From assembly GCA_009923125.1 (NCBI GenBank), contig RFUD01000038.1:1-11121 (forward strand): a DNA stretch of 11,121 bases. Reading direction: 5' to 3'. The notes beneath the pieces are model-generated. The model had not been told where the DNA came from. It saw only the letters and a list, made by a program, of their open reading frames with translations, and did not search any database. The first letter of the stretch is position 1. Each line of letters starts with the position of its first letter. Positions 6,476-11,121 of this stretch are shown one piece after another. Position numbers and translations under genes: made by a program. This stretch comes from Planctomycetia bacterium. Its GTDB lineage: Bacteria; Planctomycetota; Planctomycetia; Pirellulales; UBA1268.

Positions 6476-8311
6476 ATGGCCGCATCGGCCCCCTACCAGG
6501 TCGTCGCCCGCCGCTACCGCCCCCAGCGGTTCGACGAACTCGTCGGCCAGGAGCATGTGGCCCGCGGCCTCTCCGGCGCGATCGAGAGCGGCCGCATCGG
6601 CCACGCCTACCTGTTCACGGGAGCCCGCGGCGTGGGCAAGACGAGCGCCGCCCGCATCTACGCCAAGGCGCTCGAATGCGAGCAGGGGCCCGCGGCCGAG
6701 CCGTGCAACGCCTGTGACTCGTGCCTGGCGATCGCCGCAGGGCAGGACGTGGACGTCGTCGAGATCGACGCCGCCAGCAACCGCGGCATCGACGAGATCC
6801 GCCAGCTGCGGCAGAACGTCGCCGTGCGACCGGCCCGGGGCCGCTACAAGGTGTACATCATCGACGAAGTCCACATGCTCACGCGGGAGGCGTTCAACGC
6901 GCTCCTGAAGACGCTCGAGGAGCCGCCGTCGCATGTGAAATTCGTGCTCTGCACGACCGAGCCCGAAAAGCTGCCGATCACGATCCTGTCGCGGTGCCAG
7001 CGGTTCGACTTCGTCACGGTCGATGCCCCGGCGATCGCGCGGCGGCTCCAGCAGATCGTCGAGGCCGAAGGTGGCCAGGCCTCGCCCGAGGCGCTCTCGC
7101 TCATCGCCCGCCGGGCCGCAGGCAGCATGCGCGACAGCCAGTCGCTGCTTGAGCAGCTGCTCGGGTCGGCGACGGGTGCGATCGACGTCGATGCCGTCCA
7201 TGCCGTGATCGGCACGGGTCGCGAGGAACACATCGGCCGGTTGGTGCAGGCGATCGCCGCGCGGGATCCGCGGGCTGCCCTCGACGCGTTCGACGGCACG
7301 CTCTCCGGCGGTGCCGATCCGGGAGGCATTCTCGAGCAGTTGATCGCCGCGCTGCGCGACGCGCTCTTGGCGAGCGTCGGATGCGAGTCGGGCTCGCGCG
7401 GCGGGCCGGCGATCGGTGACGCGATCGGGATCGATCTGGCCGCCGTCGGCAGGGCGACGGGCACCGAGACCGTGCTCGCGATGCTGCAGATCGTCGATCA
7501 GGCCCTCGCGCGGATGCGGACGAGCGGTCACGCCGCGGTCCTCGCCGAGATGGCGATCGTGAGGCTGGCGAAACTCGACGATCTCGATGATCTGGCCGAC
7601 GTCGCCCGCCGGATCGCCACGGACCCCGGCACACCCGGCACCGCGGGGCCGGCCGCGGCGGCCCGTCCACAGCCGGCGCAGCGCGTGGAGCGCGTGGAGC
7701 GCGAAAAAAAAACGACCGACCTGACCCCGGCGGCGGCCCCCGTCGCTGACGCGGTGCCACCCGGACCGGCGGCCGCTCCGCCGGCCGAGACGGCGGAGCC
7801 CCCGCCGCTGCCGGCCGATGCCCACGCGGCCTGGCTCGACGCATGCGAAAAGGTGGGCGGATTGGCGGCCGATTTCGCGGCGACGGCGACGTCGGCCCGT
7901 TGGAGAGATGGCCTGCTCGAGGTCGCGCTGCCGGCCGACGCCACGACCGCCGTGGCGTTCCTGCGGCGGCCCGAGGTGGCGGCGGCGATCATGGCGAAGC
8001 TCCGCGACGCCCTCGGCCGCGACGTGCGGCATGCGCTGGCCGTCGAGGCATCGCCTCCGGCCTCCGCCGGGGAGGCCACGGCGGTGGAGCGGCCGCGTCC
8101 CGTGGCCTCGCAGGCGGCACTCCTGCGGGACGTGATGGATCATCCGCTGGTCACGCACGCCCGGACGCTGTTCGACGCCGCCGTGCGCAAGGTCGAGCCC
8201 GCCCGGGCGTCGGAGGCGACGGCCCGGGGCCAGGGATCGCCGGCCGATCCCGTCGCGAGGGTGGCCGACAACGCGGCGGTGGAGTCCTCCGGAGACGACG
8301 ACGATGGCTGA
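6476..8311 (+). CDS. dnaX: DNA polymerase III clamp loader subunit tau/gamma (DnaX)
   Basis: DnaX is the ATPase of the clamp loader, which places the sliding clamp on primed DNA; the long tau form also links the loader to the polymerase. The 611-aa protein starts YQVVARRYRPQRFDELVGQEHV. It has Walker A GARGVGKTS (49-57), a zinc site with C68, C77, C80 and C83, Walker B IIDEVHML (D130, E131) and the SRC sensor motif (172-174). Domain III follows to about residue 385, then a Pro/Ala-rich linker and a C-terminal domain (about 455-565). ATG 6476 is chosen because GGAG lies six bases upstream and the family motif begins here; an open frame from 6365 runs through the SRP RNA and is not used. A run of nine A at codons 410-413 probably yields a shorter gamma form. 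The end overlaps recR by 8 nt. Confidence 0.97.
   Translation: MAASAPYQVVARRYRPQRFDELVGQEHVARGLSGAIESGRIGHAYLFTGARGVGKTSAARIYAKALECEQGPAAEPCNACDSCLAIAAGQDVDVVEIDAASNRGIDEIRQLRQNVAVRPARGRYKVYIIDEVHMLTREAFNALLKTLEEPPSHVKFVLCTTEPEKLPITILSRCQRFDFVTVDAPAIARRLQQIVEAEGGQASPEALSLIARRAAGSMRDSQSLLEQLLGSATGAIDVDAVHAVIGTGREEHIGRLVQAIAARDPRAALDAFDGTLSGGADPGGILEQLIAALRDALLASVGCESGSRGGPAIGDAIGIDLAAVGRATGTETVLAMLQIVDQALARMRTSGHAAVLAEMAIVRLAKLDDLDDLADVARRIATDPGTPGTAGPAAAARPQPAQRVERVEREKKTTDLTPAAAPVADAVPPGPAAAPPAETAEPPPLPADAHAAWLDACEKVGGLAADFAATATSARWRDGLLEVALPADATTAVAFLRRPEVAAAIMAKLRDALGRDVRHALAVEASPPASAGEATAVERPRPVASQAALLRDVMDHPLVTHARTLFDAAVRKVEPARASEATARGQGSPADPVARVADNAAVESSGDDDDG
7704..7712 (+). promoter_or_regulatory. 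A9 slippage site for gamma-form production in dnaX
   Basis: Nine consecutive A (codons GAA AAA AAA ACG) stand in a very GC-rich gene, just after clamp-loader domain III. A -1 shift would add about 12 residues (NDRPDPGGGPRR) and stop at TGA 7747-7749, giving about 424 aa. A +1 shift stops after three codons at TGA 7722-7724, giving about 415 aa. Two GTGGAG sequences (7685-7690, 7694-7699) lie just upstream and could act as internal Shine-Dalgarno stimulators. E. coli makes gamma by ribosomal frameshifting at A-rich codons in dnaX, and Thermus by RNA polymerase slippage on nine A. Which mechanism acts here is not decidable from sequence. Confidence 0.7.
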
Positions 8312-8906
8312 AACGCGGGGTGCGATCGCGCGGCTCGTGGACTACTTCGCCGAGCTTCCCGGGATCGGGCGCAAGTCGGCGGAGCGGCTCACCTACCACG
8401 TGCTCCGGATGTCGAACCAGGAGGCGATCGCGTTCGCGGAGGCGATCCGTGCCGTCAAGGAGAAGTTGCATCCCTGCAAGACCTGCTTCAACCTCGCCGA
8501 GCGCGAGGAATGCGACATCTGCCTCGACCGGCGTCGCGACCGTGGCCAACTGTGCGTGGTGGAGCAGGTGCGGGATCTGCTGGCCCTCGAGCAGGCCGGA
8601 TCCTACCGCGGGCTGTATCACGTGCTGTTGGGCAGGATCTCGCCGCTCGACGGCGTGGGGGCCGGGCAACTCACCATCGACCGCCTCGTCGAACGGGTGC
8701 GTCAGGGAGGTGTGAGCGAGATCATCATGGCGACGACGCCGAACGTGGAGGGGGACGCGACCGCGCTCGAGATCTCCGGCCGCCTGGTGGGGCTCCCGGT
8801 GAGGATCACCCGCCTCGCCCGTGGCCTGACCGTCGGCGCCTCGCTGGAGCAGGCCAACCACGAAATGCTGGCCGACGCGCTGGCCGGCCGTCAGCCCATG
8901 CCCTGA
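8304..8906 (+). CDS. recR: Recombination mediator protein RecR
   Basis: RecR works with RecO (and RecF) to load RecA on gapped single-stranded DNA during recombinational repair. The 200-aa protein has the family's usual length and layout. A helix-hairpin-helix segment (FAELPGIGRKSAERLTYHVL, 15-34) is followed by a four-cysteine zinc finger (C58, C61, C70, C73) and then a Toprim domain from about residue 80 with VVEQVRDLLALEQAG, YHVLLGRISPLDGVG and a C-terminal TRLARGL region. ATG 8304 overlaps the last 8 bases of dnaX, and GGAG lies about nine bases upstream, so the two are co-translated. The gene ybaB, often placed between dnaX and recR in other bacteria, is missing here. Confidence 0.97.
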   Translation: MAETRGAIARLVDYFAELPGIGRKSAERLTYHVLRMSNQEAIAFAEAIRAVKEKLHPCKTCFNLAEREECDICLDRRRDRGQLCVVEQVRDLLALEQAGSYRGLYHVLLGRISPLDGVGAGQLTIDRLVERVRQGGVSEIIMATTPNVEGDATALEISGRLVGLPVRITRLARGLTVGASLEQANHEMLADALAGRQPMP

Positions 8907-8948
8907 CCGCCCCAAAATCGCGGCTGCGAGGTATTCTTGAAACCGTTG

Positions 8949-8979
8949 GGGGCCGCACCGTCGTGGCGACGGTCGCCCC
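8949..8979 (+). other. Leader hairpin between recR and rpoN
   Basis: In the 91-bp gap before rpoN, ACCGTCG-TGG-CGACGGT (8957-8973) is a perfect 7-bp inverted repeat with a 3-base loop. G/C pairs outside it (8949-8955 with 8975-8979) can extend the stem with small bulges. It ends about 18 bases before the rpoN start, with GGAG at 8985-8988 as the ribosome site. There is no T-run, so it is not a typical intrinsic terminator. It could slow polymerase, stabilise the message or be a protein site. I see no good promoter in the gap, so rpoN may be read from upstream. Confidence 0.4.
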
Positions 8980-8997
8980 GGCACGGAGTTTGCTGCG

Positions 8998-10524
8998 ATG
9001 CGGATGTCGTTCGGCCAGGAAATGCGGATGGCGCAGAAGCAGGTGCTTGCGCCGCGCATGATCCAGTCGATGGAGATCCTGCAGTTGCCGCTGATCGCGC
9101 TCGAGGAGCGGATCGAGCAGGAGATCCAGAACAACGAGACGCTCGAGGTCGAGGAGGCCGGCGGCGAGCCCGCGGCGGGTGAGCCGGGCGCGGCGCAGGC
9201 CGAGACGCCGGCGGTGGCCGAGCGGACGCTCGACGAGAAGCCGCTGGTCGTCGATCAGGATCACGCCAATCAGGCCGATTTCGAACGCTCGTACGACTGG
9301 GCCAGCGAGTACCCCGACTCGGACGACGACCGCAGCCGTCCGTCGGCGGGGCGGATCGACGAGGCCTCGGATCGCTACCTCGACGCGATGGCGAACATGG
9401 AGGAGCGGCCCGAGACGCTGTTCAACCATCTGCATGACCAGCTCTCCAACTACGAGCTGTCCGCGCCGGAGCGGGCGGCCGCCGACCGGATCATCTACAA
9501 CCTCGACGCCAACGGCTATCTGCCGATGCCGCTCGACGACCTCGTCGATCCCGAGGGGGCCGACGACCGGCCGACGCAGCTCGCGCAGCTGGAAAAGGCG
9601 CTGACCGTCGTCCAGGGCATGGACCCGCTCGGCGTCGGGGCGCGCGACCTGCGGGAGTGCCTGCTCCTCCAGATCCGCCCCGACACGCCGCACGCGCGCC
9701 AGTTGCGCCGGTTGGTGAGCGACCATCTCGAGGATCTCGCCGGCAACCGACTGCCGCTGATCGAGCGCAAGACCGGCTTTTCGATCGCGGAGATCGAGCG
9801 GCTGCGCGACCAGTTGCACGCGCTCCAGCCGAAGCCGGGCGCCGTGTTTTCGGTGCCGTTCGTGCCCGCCGTGAAGCCCGACGTCCACGTGGAGCAGCAG
9901 CCCGACGGCACGTGGAGGGTGCGGCTCGAGGAGGTGGACCTGCCGAACCTGCGTATCAGCCCCGTCTACAGGGGCATGCTGCTGTCGCCCGAAACGGACC
10001 CGGCGACCCGCGAGTACATCAAGCGCAAGATCAACTCCGCCCAGTGGCTGATCGAGTCGATCGAGCAGCGTCGCAGCACGCTCCTCAAGACCGCCCAGGC
10101 GATCGTGGACCATCAGACGCGCTGCCTCACCGACGGGCCGGAGGCCATCGAGCCGCTCAAGATGCAGCAGATCGCCGACCGGATCGGGATGCACGTCACG
10201 ACCGTCAGCCGGGCGGTGGACGACAAATGGCTGCAGACGCCCCGGGGCCTGTTTCCGCTGCGGCGGTTCTTCGTGGGGGGCACCGTCAGCGCCGACGGCG
10301 ACGAGGTGGCCTGGGACACCGTGCGGGCGAAGCTCCAGGAGATCATCGACCAGGAGCCCAAGGACAACCCCTACAGCGACGACGCGCTGGTCGAGGAACT
10401 CGGGAAACGTGGCATCACGGTGGCGCGGCGCACCGTGACCAAGTATCGCAAGGCGATGGACATCCCGAGTTCCCGGCAGCGCCGCGACTGGAAGCTCCCG
10501 CGCGACGGGCGACCGGCGGAGTGA
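8998..10524 (+). CDS. rpoN: RNA polymerase sigma-54 factor RpoN
   Basis: Sigma-54 directs RNA polymerase to -24/-12 promoters, which open only with an ATP-using enhancer-binding activator. The 508-aa protein has all three regions. Region I is Gln/Leu-rich (1-50: MRMSFGQEMRMAQKQVLAPRM onward). An acidic region II (about 55-125) follows. Region III has the core-binding domain (about 135-330), a helix-turn-helix (QQIADRIGMHVTTVSRAVDDKW, from about 389) and the RpoN box ARRTVTKYRK (476-485) that reads the -24 element, followed by IPSSRQRR. The end of region I reads NNETLEVEE where many relatives have an ENPxLE-like motif, a mild departure. The start at 8998 is preferred to the ATG two codons later because of GGAG at a 9-base distance. 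No activator gene is in the window, so its regulon is unknown. Confidence 0.97.
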   Translation: MRMSFGQEMRMAQKQVLAPRMIQSMEILQLPLIALEERIEQEIQNNETLEVEEAGGEPAAGEPGAAQAETPAVAERTLDEKPLVVDQDHANQADFERSYDWASEYPDSDDDRSRPSAGRIDEASDRYLDAMANMEERPETLFNHLHDQLSNYELSAPERAAADRIIYNLDANGYLPMPLDDLVDPEGADDRPTQLAQLEKALTVVQGMDPLGVGARDLRECLLLQIRPDTPHARQLRRLVSDHLEDLAGNRLPLIERKTGFSIAEIERLRDQLHALQPKPGAVFSVPFVPAVKPDVHVEQQPDGTWRVRLEEVDLPNLRISPVYRGMLLSPETDPATREYIKRKINSAQWLIESIEQRRSTLLKTAQAIVDHQTRCLTDGPEAIEPLKMQQIADRIGMHVTTVSRAVDDKWLQTPRGLFPLRRFFVGGTVSADGDEVAWDTVRAKLQEIIDQEPKDNPYSDDALVEELGKRGITVARRTVTKYRKAMDIPSSRQRRDWKLPRDGRPAE

Positions 10525-10528
10525 GTTC

Positions 10529-10555
10529 CCGGCAAACTTGCCGGTTCCGACCGGC
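10529..10555 (+). other. Overlapping inverted repeats after rpoN
   Basis: Two perfect inverted repeats share bases just after the rpoN stop. CCGGCAA-AC-TTGCCGG occupies 10529-10544, and GCCGGT-TCCG-ACCGGC occupies 10540-10555. The second has a UNCG-type loop, which makes a very stable RNA hairpin. They cannot both form as RNA because TGCCGG is shared. Neither is followed by a T-run. The first overlaps a candidate -35 box of nrdR, so it may instead be an operator. Confidence 0.45.
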
Positions 10556-10567
10556 GGGCCGTAGGAT
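10538..10567 (+). promoter_or_regulatory. Candidate promoter of nrdR
   Basis: TTGCCG (10538-10543) and TAGGAT (10562-10567) are separated by 18 bases in the 67-bp gap before nrdR. Transcription would begin near 10574, leaving a leader of about 18 bases. The -35 lies inside the right arm of the palindrome at 10529-10544. Confidence 0.4.
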
Positions 10568-10591
10568 GCGAGTCCCCCGAGTGAGTTCTCC

Positions 10592-11053
10592 ATGCGCTGC
10601 CCGTTCTGTCGTGCCGACAATGACCGGGTGATCGACTCGCGTGCCGGCGACGACGGCTCGTCGATCCGACGGCGGCGGGAGTGCGTCGCCTGCCGCCGGC
10701 GGTTCACCACCTACGAACGCGTGGAGCGGCAGCTGCTCTCGGTCGTCAAGAAGGGGGGGGATCGCGAGCCGTTCGATCGCGACAAGATCAAGCGCGGGCT
10801 GGCCAAGGCCTGCTGGAAGCGGCCCGTCACGGAAGACGACATCGAGGGCGTGGTCACGGCGCTGGAGGGGGAACTCTACGGCGCGTACGAGACCGAGGTT
10901 CCCAGCCGGGTGTTGGGCGAACGCTTGATGGAACTGCTCCGCGGACTCGACCAGGTGGCCTTCGTGCGGTTCGCCAGCGTGTACCGGGAGTTTCAGGACG
11001 TGCGCGACTTCGTCGAGGAATTGGAGCCCATCCTGGCTTCACGGAAACCGTGA
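10592..11053 (+). CDS. nrdR: Transcriptional repressor NrdR
   Basis: NrdR represses ribonucleotide reductase genes in response to ATP/dATP levels by binding NrdR boxes at their promoters. The 153-aa protein is of typical length. It has an N-terminal zinc ribbon MRCPFC...ECVAC with C3, C6, C31 and C34, with [20 protein letters not shown] as the family signature, then an ATP-cone domain (about 49-139, [20 protein letters not shown] onward). The start at 10592 is fixed by the conserved MRCPFC; the ribosome site is a modest GAGTGAG. No ribonucleotide reductase gene is in the window and no clear NrdR box is seen, so its targets lie elsewhere. A run of eight G (10753-10760) lies in the ATP cone but the frame is intact. 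Confidence 0.97.
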   Translation: MRCPFCRADNDRVIDSRAGDDGSSIRRRRECVACRRRFTTYERVERQLLSVVKKGGDREPFDRDKIKRGLAKACWKRPVTEDDIEGVVTALEGELYGAYETEVPSRVLGERLMELLRGLDQVAFVRFASVYREFQDVRDFVEELEPILASRKP

Positions 11054-11075
11054 GCATCCGGCTCAGGTTTCCTTG

Positions 11076-11115
11076 GCGACCTCCGGTCGCTGGTTCATAC
11101 CCGGGCCTCCGGCCC
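11076..11115. repeat. Two tandem short hairpins with TCC loops after nrdR
   Basis: GCGACC-TCC-GGTCGC (11076-11090) and GGGCC-TCC-GGCCC (11103-11115) are perfect inverted repeats with the same 3-base loop, 12 bases apart, within the 68 bp after the nrdR stop. Both contain CCTCCGG. No T-run follows inside the window. They may act as a terminator or belong to a dispersed palindromic repeat family that continues past the window edge. Confidence 0.5.
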
Positions 11116-11121
11116 TGGCGT

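Noticed and set aside
6392..8158. A 588-codon open frame antisense to dnaX
   Set aside because: Composition is typical of a GC-skew shadow and it runs through the SRP RNA; dnaX is clearly the gene.
8806..10710. A 634-codon open frame antisense to recR, rpoN and nrdR
   Set aside because: It crosses three well-conserved genes on the other strand and shows no family motif.
1..11121. CRISPR array, tRNA or rRNA genes, insertion sequence or phage genes
   Set aside because: No regularly spaced repeats, tRNA-like fold, rRNA segment, transposase or phage protein was seen on reading both strands.

Overview
This is a GC-rich bacterial chromosome segment. It holds mostly housekeeping DNA-metabolism and transcription genes, plus a small accessory patch near its left end. 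The gene content and very GC-rich coding suggest a planctomycete or a similar lineage. That assignment rests on general impression and gene set, not on a diagnostic marker, and should be held loosely.

Left part (1-1724): the 3' portion of a YdeP/FdhA-like molybdopterin oxidoreductase gene, cut by the window edge. It is broken near 570, where reading passes from one frame to another and a conserved stretch of the family seems to be missing.

Accessory patch (about 1688-3700): an AAA+ ATPase with a DUF4143-type C-terminus (1812-2957) is followed by a convergent type II toxin-antitoxin pair, a PIN-domain toxin (2991-3377) and a Phd/YefM-type antitoxin (3374-3610). The pair has a recognisable promoter with two palindromes at or next to the -10 box. 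The ATPase gene lies between two exact 19-bp copies of one sequence, one inside the 3' end of the oxidoreductase gene and one starting at the last base of the ATPase stop codon. This suggests insertion or duplication.

Core part: mutS runs leftward (3769-6273). Divergent from it, a good sigma-70 type promoter (6295-6323) drives the small SRP RNA gene (6345-6446). This is followed closely by dnaX (6476-8311), then recR overlapping dnaX by 8 nt (8304-8906), rpoN (8998-10524) and nrdR (10592-11053). The SRP RNA-dnaX-recR neighbourhood resembles the arrangement in Bacillus, but the small DNA-binding protein gene ybaB that commonly sits between dnaX and recR is absent. dnaX carries a run of nine A residues right after the clamp-loader core, with stop codons close behind in both other frames. 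This is the hallmark of programmed slippage that makes a short gamma form beside full-length tau. 

The intergenic regions before rpoN, between rpoN and nrdR, and after nrdR contain perfect inverted repeats that probably fold as RNA hairpins or act as operators or terminators. I do not see a clearly novel multi-gene system. The points most worth checking are the dnaX slippage site, the SRP RNA apical loop, the 19-bp repeats around the ATPase and the broken oxidoreductase.
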